Of a DNA stretch of 64,000 nt, positions 54,910 to 63,364 are shown piece by piece. Within the stretch, counting starts at the first letter, position 1, and every line of letters begins with the position of its first letter. Position numbers and translations under genes: made by a program. The notes below the pieces were generated by a model. It did not search any database. It worked only from the letters and a program-made list of their open reading frames with translations, and was not told the origin of the DNA. Where the stretch lies: assembly GCA_027625915.1 (NCBI GenBank), contig JANTQA010000032.1, positions 16,012,001 to 16,076,000 of the forward strand, in the 5' to 3' direction. This stretch comes from Anaeramoeba flamelloides. Its lineage: Eukaryota; Metamonada; Anaeramoebidae.

Positions 54910-55340
54910 GTGTATAAGGGTAAAGAGAAGAATAGATGCTTTGGATAAAGCTGGAATTTGAGAAGTATACCTCGGTTATCCTATCCTCCACGAAGATGGG
55001 ATAGTCTTTTAAGGTCCAGTATGCTCGTGTGGCTCGTCTTGAGTCTTCAAATTCGACCTCTGTAAACATAGGCCCTAAGTTGGCTTCTTCATGTTTATTG
55101 GTACTAGCGTCCTTAAATAAATAAAAATTATTTTTATTTTTATTTTTATTTATTTTATTTTTGGATTCGTCATCGCGTAGTTCGAAATGTCCGATTCTCC
55201 CGATTTTGAAATAGAGGTCACCCAGGCATGCGTATAGTCCCTGCGCATAAGTGTCCTCTTGTGTGTAGGATTTCTTTCCCAACAAGTATAAAATGTTGGT
55301 ATATTTGTTTCTTGTTTGATGAAAATTCATAATTTAAAAG

Positions 55341-55870
55341 AAAATTTTAAAATTATAAAAAGTCTAAAAAATAAGAAACAGAGTTTCGAAAAAAAGGAAA
55401 AAAAAACAAGTAAATTTTGAATTAAATTATTGAAATTTTGTCATATTCTCAGACATTGACTACATTACTAAATATTCATTAACTTTTTAACAAATTTTTG
55501 CTTGTTTTTTAAAAAAGTTTTTTTTTTCTTTTTTTTTTATAAATTTTTTTTCATCACGTGTGCACTTATCCAATACATTTTGGTCATTTTTTTTTTTTTG
55601 GAAATGACAGAGAAAATGGTGTACCTTTGTTTTTGTCTTTGTGTTTAAAAATTTTTTTTGTAAAAACTGATCAGTAAAAATATTGAACTCACAGGAAACG
55701 TTTGAAATTGGTACCACCTTAGCTAAAATCGTCTGAAATTTCGATTTATCAAAGTCCGGAGTCTCAAAAAGCTGTACTTTTTTCTATAATGAATGGTCGA
55801 AAATATATATAGTAGTAATTGGTGGTGATTTTCATAACGGGAACATGACTAGGACCCAAATGTTTTCATA
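55341..55870. other. 5' flank of the LINE
   Basis: AT-rich with homopolymers up to 55,720, then a short GC-richer patch (CCTTAGCTAAAATCGTCTG, AAAGTCCGGAGTCTC) that could be LINE 5' UTR or flank. The minus-strand frame at 55,487-55,717 has no recognisable motif. Confidence 0.35.
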
Positions 55871-56070
55871 TACAGTCAATTTCACTTTTAAGACACAAAC
55901 TTTCAACGAAATTTAAGGCACAAAAAATTCTCAAATTAAGGCACAAAATTTGTAATTATTTTTTTTACATTTTATTTTACTAGAATTTGAATTTTGTACC
56001 TTAATTTGAGATTTTTTTTGTGCCTTAAATTTCGTTGAAAGTTTGTGCCTTAAAAGTGAAACTGACTGTA
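55871..56070. mobile_element. Family A MITE
   Basis: Full-length copy with one change in the left terminus (TACAGTCAATTTCAC). Confidence 0.94.
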
Positions 56071-56600
56071 TACAAAACCTCTCTGGCTGAAAATTTTCAA
56101 AAAAGATATTTCTAAACTACTCATTTGCTATCATTTTTGATACTTTTAGACATTTGAAACACATACGGAGTCGGTAATAACATCTCTGACGTTTTCTCAG
56201 TAATGTTCCACTATTAAAATTTTCGAAAACTTCAATTTTCCTCTTCATGCATATACAACTACTATCATAGACCAGCTATTGAACACACATGCTCTAAAAT
56301 GATGTCAAAAATCCATTTTTCAATTTTGGAGCACTCAAAAATTAACATTTTTTTTTCTATATCAGACATCTTAATTCCATGTGAAATTTTACTAACAATT
56401 CCCATATGCCAACTTTGGAAGATCACTTTTTTTCAAATTATTTTTTGGCAAATTTTTTTTTTACATTGTTTGGTTGGTTTTTCTCACAGGTTTTTGGTAT
56501 TGGGGTTAGTGAGCATGTACTGTGTGTACTTTTTGAGATATTTGGACTAACATATATTATTTTGATTTTGAAATTTGAAACTCAAATCGGAAAATAATTG
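56071..56600. other. Unassigned stretch
   Basis: Mixed composition without a convincing gene. The open frames at 56,299-56,597 overlap each other and show no motif. Confidence 0.35.
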
Positions 56601-57690
56601 GTTTATTTTGTGAAAATGAAATTTCAGTAAAAATTTTCATTTTTTTTTGAGTAATAGTAAAACATTAGTAAATATTTGTAAACATTTTATAATTTTTCAT
56701 TTTATATATGTACAACATGTTGACAAATTTTTTCATGTCTTTTTTAGCTTGTAAATTTTTTTTTTTGAAATTGATCATTTTTTTCTAGTGACAAATGTCA
56801 ATCGAATTCCTGAAAAATTTAAATGTAAAAAAATTTTTAGCTAATTCAAAAAGTATTTGTTTATTTTGCGAAAATGAAATTTCATTAAAAATTTCAATGT
56901 TTTTTTGAGTAATAGACAAACATTAGTAAATATTAGGAAATAATATACAATTTTTCATGATTTATACGAAAAAAAGCAGTGAACAATTTTTTTTTGTACT
57001 TTTAAGTTGGAAAAAATATTTTTTTTAGGCGTTGGCATTTTTTTTATGAGTTTTTAGGGCTAGAATAGGCGATTTTGTTTGGGATGGTCATTTTTAATAC
57101 AGTCAGTTTCACATTTAAGGCACAAACTTTCAACGAAATTTAAGGCACAAAAAAATCTCAAATTAAGGCACAATTTTTTAGAATTTTAATTTTCACAAAT
57201 TATTTTACTAGAATTTGAAATTATGTGCCTTAATTTGAGATTTTTTTTGTGCCTTAAATTTCGTAGAAAGTTTGTGCCTTAAAAACGAAACTGACTGTAG
57301 GGGAAATAGTAGTGGAAAAAAATTTGTTGTTTTTTTTTGGTTTGTAAAAATTATTTTTTAGCGCGAGGCATTTTTTTATGATTTTTTATCGGTAAAATAG
57401 GCGATTTTGTATGAGGTGTGAAATTTTAATAGGAAACTTGAGTGAAAATTTCATTTTTAATAGAGAAACACTGCTGAAATTTCATTTCTTCATTTTTTTT
57501 TGTTGCTAAATGGCTTTTTTATGAGTTTGAACTTTTTTTTCAAATTATAGGTACTAAAAAAAATGTTCTTTTTGGATGTTTAGGACGAATAGGTGGATGT
57601 GTATTGAAATAGTCAAAATATGTGATTTTTTAATAGGGGGATTTGAGTGAAAAAAATTCAATTTTTTTTTTTTTTATTTTAGGTTGGAAA
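56600..57690. repeat. Degenerate direct repeats of about 250 bases
   Basis: Phrases recur in order: GAAATTTCA(G/T)TAAAAATTT, GAGTAATAG, AAACATTAGTAAATATT, and further on ATAGGCGATTTTGT (twice), ATGAGTTT and TTTTTTAGGCG-like text. Roughly four worn copies lie at 56,600, 56,865, 57,300 and 57,480, split by a family A MITE. Confidence 0.5.
57098..57299. mobile_element. Family A MITE
   Basis: Full-length copy, with one changed base pair in the right arm (AAAAACGAAACTG), inserted in the degenerate repeats. Confidence 0.93.
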
Positions 57691-57703
57691 AAGGTTTTTT
57701 TTT

Positions 57704-57904
57704 TACAGTCAGTTTCACTTTTAAGGCACAAACTTTCAACGAAATTTAAGGCATAATAAAAATCTCAAATTAAGGCACAAAATTCAAATTCTAGTAAAAA
57801 TAAATTGTAAAAAATAAAATTCCAAATTTTGTGCCTTAATTTGAGATTTTTTTGTGCCTTAAATTTCGTTGAAAGTTTGTGCCTTAAAAGTGAAACTGAC
57901 TGTA
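57704..57904. mobile_element. Family A MITE
   Basis: Full-length, near-perfect palindrome, among the least diverged copies in the window. Confidence 0.95.
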
Positions 57905-58224
57905 GAGTTTGAGATTTTTTTTTTTTTAGATAATTGGTAACATAAAAAAGGTCTTTTCTCTGGGAGGGGTTGTTAGTAAGTGAATTAGACCTTTTATAGA
58001 ATATTAGTCAAAAAATGTTTGTTTTGTTGTAATGAGAAGATTATTTTTGGAAGATATGTATTTTTGGATTTTTATGAATTAGTATAGTAATTAACAATTT
58101 TGCATATATTTTGTATTTTTTTTTTTTCTAATGATGAGTGTATTTTAGCATTTTTTGAATTTTTGTGGTTTGGATTTGTATCTTTGAATATGGATAATAA
58201 AATATAGTGTTGAAGTATTTTCGT

Positions 58225-58258
<34 letters not shown>

Positions 58259-58440
58259 TTCTTCAAATAATGTTAACTTAGGTGAGTGAGGTATTTTCAT
58301 TATTTGGAAATATGATGAATGATAGATGAATAATGAATAGATAGAGTGATATGAGAGAATAGGTGATGTTTGTTTGTTGAAATAGTAGGAATCATTTAAA
58401 AGTGTTTATTTCTGTATTTTGTTAATTTTAGTATATTTTT
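57905..58440. other. AT-rich stretch with long T runs
   Basis: No gene. A T run of about 30 lies at 58,226-58,255, and the minus-strand frame through it is lysine repeat translation. Confidence 0.45.
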
Positions 58441-58800
58441 CTCTCTCGAATTCACCCAAGTTTGTCGGATTTCCTCACGTACCTAACCTAACCCTAGCTA
58501 CTACCCTAGCTAAACTGGCAGCTGCATAAAATGACGAAAGGATAAATGATGTGCGAGGATCTGGGCCTTGATCGAATGGTACGCACCTACCCTGCAAGGT
58601 GCTGCTTTAGACCATCGCCCGCCCCCCAAACCCCCTCCGGGGGGGGCTTCGTACCCCTTAACCTAACATAACCTAACCAGATATGAGAGTCCTAAGGAGA
58701 GGGTTCCGGGACGAAGAGACGCACCTTATGCAAGGTGCTGTAGACCATCGCCCCCAAACCCCCTCCGGGGGCTTCCTACCCCTTAACAACAGTGTGATTT
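58441..58800 (-). repeat. GC-rich island with two double-hairpin copies
   Basis: Within one of the most GC-rich parts of the window lie two minus-strand copies of the motif seen at 4,909 and 22,118. One (58,575-58,650) has GCCCCCCCC-GGAGGGGG, GTTTGGGG, GATGGTCTAAAGC and GCACCT-TGCAGGGT-AGGTGC. The other (58,720-58,776) has GCCCCC-GGAGGGGG, GTTTGGGGG, GATGGTCTAC and GCACCT-TGCATA-AGGTGC. TGGTCTAAAGC is A-box-like and CATTCGATCA after the first copy is B-box-like, so a tRNA-related origin is possible. At the left, TCACGTACCTAACCTAACCC shares ACGTACCTAA with three repeats near 60 kb. Confidence 0.65.
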
Positions 58801-59020
58801 AGGGAGAGAGTTTGGGGTATGTTTAGGGTATATGTGTGGGTGTGTGTGTGGGGGGGGGAGTATGTAGGGTAGGGTATGTGGGGAAAAGGGACGGGGTGTT
58901 GGAATGGGTGTGAAATTAGGTGAGGGTATGTGAGGGTATGTGAGTGTATGTGTGTCTGTAAGCGTGTATTTAGGTTTGAGTGTGAGTATGAGTATAAGTA
59001 TAAGTATGAGTGTGATTGTG
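58800..59020 (-). repeat. G+T-rich degenerate tract
   Basis: Words such as GGGTATGTG, GTGAGGGTATG and GAGTATAAG recur with a strong excess of G over C on the + strand. The long minus-strand frame is a translation of this repeat (His, Ser, Tyr, Pro, Thr) and not a convincing gene. Confidence 0.7.
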
Positions 59021-59058
59021 AATTTTCAAAAAAAAAATAATCAATAAAATAAAGATTC

Positions 59059-59600
59059 AATAAAAATTCTAACCAGAAACTGACACTAGTAAGATAGATA
59101 TATTATAAAACATTGTTTATTTGATTAGATCGTTCTATTGATATCATAAATTTCATCCAAATCTCAAATCAAGAAAATTCAAAAATTTTCATAAAATTCA
59201 AAAAGTGTTTATACATATAGACAAATCATGTTTTCAGAAATTTTTCAAAATTTTCAAAAAGTCATTAATAAAAATACTAACCAAATACTAAGACTAGTCA
59301 AATGATATATTATAAAAAATTGTTTATTTCAAAGTTATCATTCACATTAATATCATAAATTTCATCCAAATCTCAAATAAAGAAAATTCAAAAATTTTCA
59401 AATCAATTTCAAAAAGTGTTTATACATATAGACAAATCATGTAAGAGATTTTTTCAAGATAAAATCAAAAAAAGTTGTTTTTAAAAATTCTAAAATATTA
59501 CTTGAATTTGATATTATAAAAGATGATTGTTTATTTAAAAGTTATAAAACATTGATTTTTCTTATCCAAAATCTTATGGATGCAATTTTCAAATTTTTTC
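59059..59600. repeat. Tandem repeats of about 209 bases
   Basis: Two clear copies start with TAAAAAT(T/A)CTAACCA at 59,059 and 59,268. They share ATCATAAATTTCATCCAAAT and AAAAAGTGTTTATACATATA. A third, more worn copy begins near 59,482. Confidence 0.75.
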
Positions 59601-59726
59601 ATATATAGATTGAAATTAAAAAAAAAAAAGAAAACAAAATAAACTCAAAAAGTGTGAAAAATTGAAATCTTAGAATGTAAAAGTAGATTATAGTTCAAAA
59701 AGTTCTGATATGATAAGAATTTACTA

Positions 59727-60090
59727 ATTAGAGAAATTCAATCAGAACTTTCTTTACGTACCTAATTTGGTCAAAATATCTGAAAGACATTACTTAATAG
59801 TGAATTCATATCTTTAGTGAAAAGAATCAAATAGTAGGTTGAAAAATGTTTGAAAATATATAAATATATAATATTAGGTTATATAATTATAAAGTTAGAG
59901 AAATTCAATCTGAACTTTCTTTACGTACCTAATTTAGGACATTTTATCCTATTATATGTTTTTTTTTAAAGTATAATAGGATTTTCAACCAAAGGTTTCA
60001 ATAATATGCGAAAGTAGAAAATTCAAAATAATATGATATAAAGTCGATTAGAGAAATTCAATCAGAACTTAACTTACGTACCTAACCATA
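59727..60090. repeat. Three spaced copies of a 40-base motif with ACGTACCTAA
   Basis: TTAGAGAAATTCAATC then GAACTTTCTTTACGTACCTA occurs at 59,727, 59,893 and (with CTTAACTTACGTACCTA) 60,048, about 160 bases apart. A fourth, partial ACGTACCTAACC lies at 58,475. They lie downstream of the rRNA 3' end and may be spacer control repeats. Confidence 0.7.
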
Positions 60091-60100
60091 AAACTACATT

Positions 60101-60130
60101 TCCTACCTACATACCTACCTACCTACCTAC
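60101..60130. repeat. (CTAC)n short tandem repeat
   Basis: CCTACCTACATACCTACCTA, followed by a T run of about 25. Confidence 0.85.
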
Positions 60131-60313
60131 CCTTATTGAATCATAAAACTCTTTTTTTTTTTTTTTTTTTTTTTTTATATCAAAGTGAGTATTTGTTTCA
60201 ATTTGAAAAAAATTGAAAAAAAAATATTCAAATTAAAGTTATAGTATTCTTTAATATAATAAAAACTCATTAATAAACTCTTATATAAAAATAAAAAAAA
60301 ACAATTTAATCTT

Positions 60314-60317
<4 letters not shown>

Positions 60318-60346
<29 letters not shown>
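60318..60346. repeat. (TA)n microsatellite
   Basis: A pure TA tract between the spacer repeats and the rRNA 3' end. Confidence 0.9.
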
Positions 60347-60348
<2 letters not shown>

Positions 60349-60559
60349 AAAATTTTCATATATAAAGTTATTATTATTTTTTATTATACTTATAAAAAAT
60401 TCACTTTTTTCTATACATATTAATACTCTATTTTCATTTTATCTTATTCTTATTTATACTATTGTATTTTTTTTTAAACATCCGGGCATATATCTCACTC
60501 CTTCTCAAATTAAGAAAAAAAAAATATTCCAAAAAAAAAAAAAAAAATGGAAAAAGGCT

Positions 60560-61073
60560 AACAGTAAAGGTATCCTCATCCGCTCGTGATAATAAAAATC
60601 ACTCGCTAATAAATAAAGATTACATACCCTCACCATTCTCAAACTCGTATAGTTTTGTCTTTAGTTGTAATAATATCAATGCTCCAACACATTACTAATA
60701 CTCATCCGAAAATTCATATCAAGAAAATATGTAGACCAATGAAACCAAATGGGATCTTTTGAACTCTAACATTCGCTAACCTCCGAAAAGAAAAGCAAAA
60801 ATCTATTTTTTCTCAAACTACCCATTCATCATATACCAAAAGAGGTATACTTAATATTTTTTAAAAAACCACCATAAAATCAAGACTCGCTTCTGACTTG
60901 AGAGGCTTTCAGTCATTATCGAATAGAGATGTTACCTTCTCAACACTAACTACTCAATTAGTTGATAATGGCAATTATCTCGTGTGCAGGTTCCTCTCGT
61001 ACTGATACACACTACTTTAATGGCAGTCCCTTGTTTTCTCACATGTGGTGAAGAAACATAGACAATAGTTTAA

Positions 61074-61118
<45 letters not shown>

Positions 61119-61695
61119 TTGATAGGTGAACAATCTAACCCTTATCCCCTTGTGCAAGTATAGGATAGGAAGAGCCGACATCGAAGAATCAAACGGCGGA
61201 GTCGCTATGAACGCTCGACCGCCACAAGCCAGTTATCCCTCAGGTAACTTTTCTGACACCTCTAACTTCATCGCATTCCCAGAATATTTAAAGGATCGCT
61301 AGGCCTTGCTTTCACATTCTTTATCATTACTGAAGATAACAGTTAAAGAAAGCTTTTGCCCTTATACTCTACAAATGATTTCTATTCATTTTGAGCTTTC
61401 TTTAGGACAACTTTGCTATTTTTTAAAAGTTGTGCCGCCCCAGCCAAACTGCCAGCTTGAATTATGTTCTATGCCATAATAATCCATAAACAGGTTCGAC
61501 TAGCTTGCCCTCGGTCACTTGAGCCGAAACTCGCACTTCCAAAAGGGACGAAGAGAAGCCTTGCCCTATGCTATACAAGCGGACGTTACATAGTAAGTAG
61601 GATGTCTACAATGGTAGCGGTATTACAATGTTCGTGAACCCAGAATCCCGAAGGAAACAGATACCTCCCGCCTATACTATACCCAAAGTGAAACT
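60560..61695 (-). rRNA. Large-subunit (28S) rRNA, 3' part (domains V-VI)
   Basis: Reverse complement of a eukaryotic LSU rRNA 3' region. Read on the minus strand it includes TATAGGCGGGAGG (61,660), CTGGGGCGGCAC (61,437), AGGGATAACTGGC of the peptidyl-transferase centre (61,235), GCTGGGTTTAGACCGTCGTG (61,090) and the sarcin-ricin loop AGTACGAGAGGAACC (61,000). The 3' end falls near 60,560, where helices comparable to other eukaryotic 28S ends stop. A T-rich stretch follows, as expected for termination. The universally conserved loops are unmutated. The gene is cut at about 61,695 in domain V, and no domain I-IV, 5.8S or 18S sequence is present in the window, so this is a truncated unit or an rDNA junction. 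Overlapping short frames are not genes. Confidence 0.93.
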
Positions 61696-62437
61696 GATAT
61701 ATATATATAACTTATCTCACGAGGATGTACTAATCCTGATTTCATTTTTATATTGATATTCGGGTATAATATTGAAAATAAATAGGTTGAGGCAAAAAAT
61801 TGGGTTTTCAGGGTCATTAGGTACCGAGATCTCGTTCAAAAATTTTTAGTAACATTTATTACGGTGAAAAATCCATTTTTTTATAATATCATTTTATGTT
61901 TATTTTGGATGTTTTAAAAATAATTTTCGAGAGTTTTTTTTATTTTTTTTTTTGATTTTCTGAACTGATAAGGAAGGGGGGACTACCTCTTGATACTAAA
62001 AAATTTGAAAAATCATAATTTTTTGTCTTTTTTTTAATTTCACTTCGTTTCATTAAAAAAAGACTTAAAAATTATTTATTTTTCAAATATTTATTATATC
62101 AAGATTCCGTACACCACTTCTTCCATATGTATACTGTGGGTACGGAATCTTAATATTAATGTTAGTTATATCGACTCAAATATGACTAAAAATTGAAAAT
62201 TTAATGTGAATACTACATGTATACAAAATATAAACTGATCATCCCATGCGCTCAATTGGTAACCAAGTTGATTTTTTTTTTAATCAGTTTTAAAGTTTGT
62301 ATATTTTTTTAAATAATCATCCCGTGATTACTTTTTTTCTCATTATACAGGTTTTTTACAACACTGGTCGGATTTTTTTGTAAAAATATCTTAAAAAATG
62401 GAATTTTTTTTGCGATTGTTGAGAGAACAAGATTTTG
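61696..62437. other. Sequence replacing the rest of the 28S gene
   Basis: After a short TA tract (61,697-61,708) the text is AT-rich non-rRNA. A perfect 12-base inverted repeat, AAGATTCCGTAC ... GTACGGAATCTT, lies at 62,101-62,151. No gene is seen. Confidence 0.5.
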
Positions 62438-62850
62438 TACAGTCGATTTCACTTTTAAGGCACAAACTTTTTTTTTAGTAATTTAAGGCACAAAAAAAAT
62501 CCCAAATTAAAAACACAAATATTATTTCCCAATTTAAGCACAGCATTTTCAAATCAACCTTTCACACCAAAAATAACAACTTTTTCACACAAAAAATTAA
62601 ATTTCACAAAAAACTTCACAAAAATAAAAAATTATTTTTTGTTAACATAAATTATCAAATAGGTTTAAAATTACAAATGTTCAAATATAATAATACAGTC
62701 AGTTTACCAACTTTAAAGGCATTTCAAAATAAATTCATTTTTTCAATTTTAAATTTCAATTTTAAAAAATTTGAATTGTGTTCTTTAATTTGAGATTTTT
62801 TGTGCCTTAAAAACCGTTTGTTAAAATTGTGTTTAAAGTGAAACGTGATA
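62438..62850. mobile_element. Decayed family A MITE copies
   Basis: A left end TACAGTCGATTTCACTTTTA at 62,438 and a second TACAGTCAGTTTACC at 62,694 are recognisable. Between and after them are scraps such as AATTTAAGGCACAAAA and TTTGTGCCTTAAAAACC. The last terminus is AAAGTGAAACGTGATA near 62,850. These are the most diverged copies in the window. Confidence 0.65.
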
Positions 62851-63364
62851 TAATATAATTTTTTCTAAGGTGACCCAAAAAAAATTGAAAATATTATTTT
62901 TTTTTCTAATTCATCATTAACTAGTCAAATTAGTAATAAAAGAAGACAGTCATCAGGGAAGAGTTGATATCAGGATTAACTATATCCCTTAGAGGACGAA
63001 ATCGATCGCTCCTATTTTTAAATTTTTACCCAATTTTTTTTCTACTCTCAGAGTAAAACAAATTTTGATATGACATAGAGGGGCAGGGCTATATAGATTG
63101 TTCGATCTCGTTTGATTTTTTTTGTAGATCTCAAAAAACTAAAATTATATATATGCCGCCACGGCCTGAAAGGTAGTAAATTTTTAAATACAAAAAAATT
63201 GATCGAATTCGACTTAATAAAATTTTTAAATTCAATAATTTTAAATAATTCAATATTAACAATAAAATATGAAAAAAAAGAAAGTTTTATTATTTATTGA
63301 AGAAATAATAAATAAAAGCTAAAATTTTTGTAATAAAAATTAAAATTTATATAAAAATTAAAAT
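62851..63364. other. Unassigned stretch beside the piggyBac relic
   Basis: A GC-richer patch (62,940-63,020, 63,070-63,125 and 63,150-63,175) carries words such as GTTCGATCTCGTTTGAT, but I cannot assign an RNA. The + frame at 63,112-63,300 is probably background. Confidence 0.35.

Larger units (their letters stand above)
52300..55330 (-). pseudogene. LINE ORF1: RRM-like domains, basic region, CxxC zinc motif
   Basis: It starts MNFHQTRNKYTNILYLLGK at 55,330. The first domain has LYACLGDLYFKIGRIGHFEL (RNP2-like), then GPMFTEVEFEDSRRATRAYW (RNP1-like), the layout of an RNA recognition motif. A proline/arginine/asparagine-rich linker follows (54,443-54,129). A second RRM-like stretch (53,901-53,680) has SGLIYFIVQLKSEKMRDKAL. 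Then come lysine- and glutamate-rich low complexity (53,351-53,103), a Ser/Glu-rich part (52,801-52,600) and a zinc motif with KCLKCRNTS and CNRCANTRDED (52,480-52,400). Several frame breaks and two MITE insertions separate the parts. Nucleic-acid-binding ORF1 proteins are typical of LINEs, and RRM domains are known in ORF1 of some clades. The first RRM could instead be a separate host gene. Confidence 0.62.
48060..55340 (-). mobile_element. Nearly complete APE-type LINE (non-LTR retrotransposon)
   Basis: Minus-strand element of about 7 kb. Reading order is ORF1 (55,330 down to about 52,300, with RRM-like domains, a lysine-rich part and a CxxC zinc motif) and then ORF2 (51,416 down to 48,216, with endonuclease, reverse transcriptase and a C-terminal CCHC-like motif). 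Family A MITEs at 51,662, 53,921 and 54,714, another MITE at 54,405 and a TA tract at 52,135 interrupt it. The 3' side (48,060-48,215) is pyrimidine-rich on the sense strand. I see no clear poly(A) tail, so the 3' boundary is uncertain. LINEs of this type copy themselves by target-primed reverse transcription. Confidence 0.82.

Noticed and set aside
58475-58500. ACCTAACCTAACCC as a telomere-type repeat
   Set aside because: Too short and irregular, and it lies inside a GC island next to rDNA spacer. No long array is present.
58776-59060. A 94-residue minus-strand frame rich in His, Ser, Tyr and Pro
   Set aside because: It derives from the degenerate G+T tract, and a repetitive residue pattern follows the DNA repeat.
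62930-63130. 5S rRNA, tRNA or hammerhead ribozyme
   Set aside because: GTTCGATCTCGTTTGAT recalls the 5S internal region and GGACGAAATC a hammerhead core. The rest of neither molecule can be found in order, and no tRNA fold closes.
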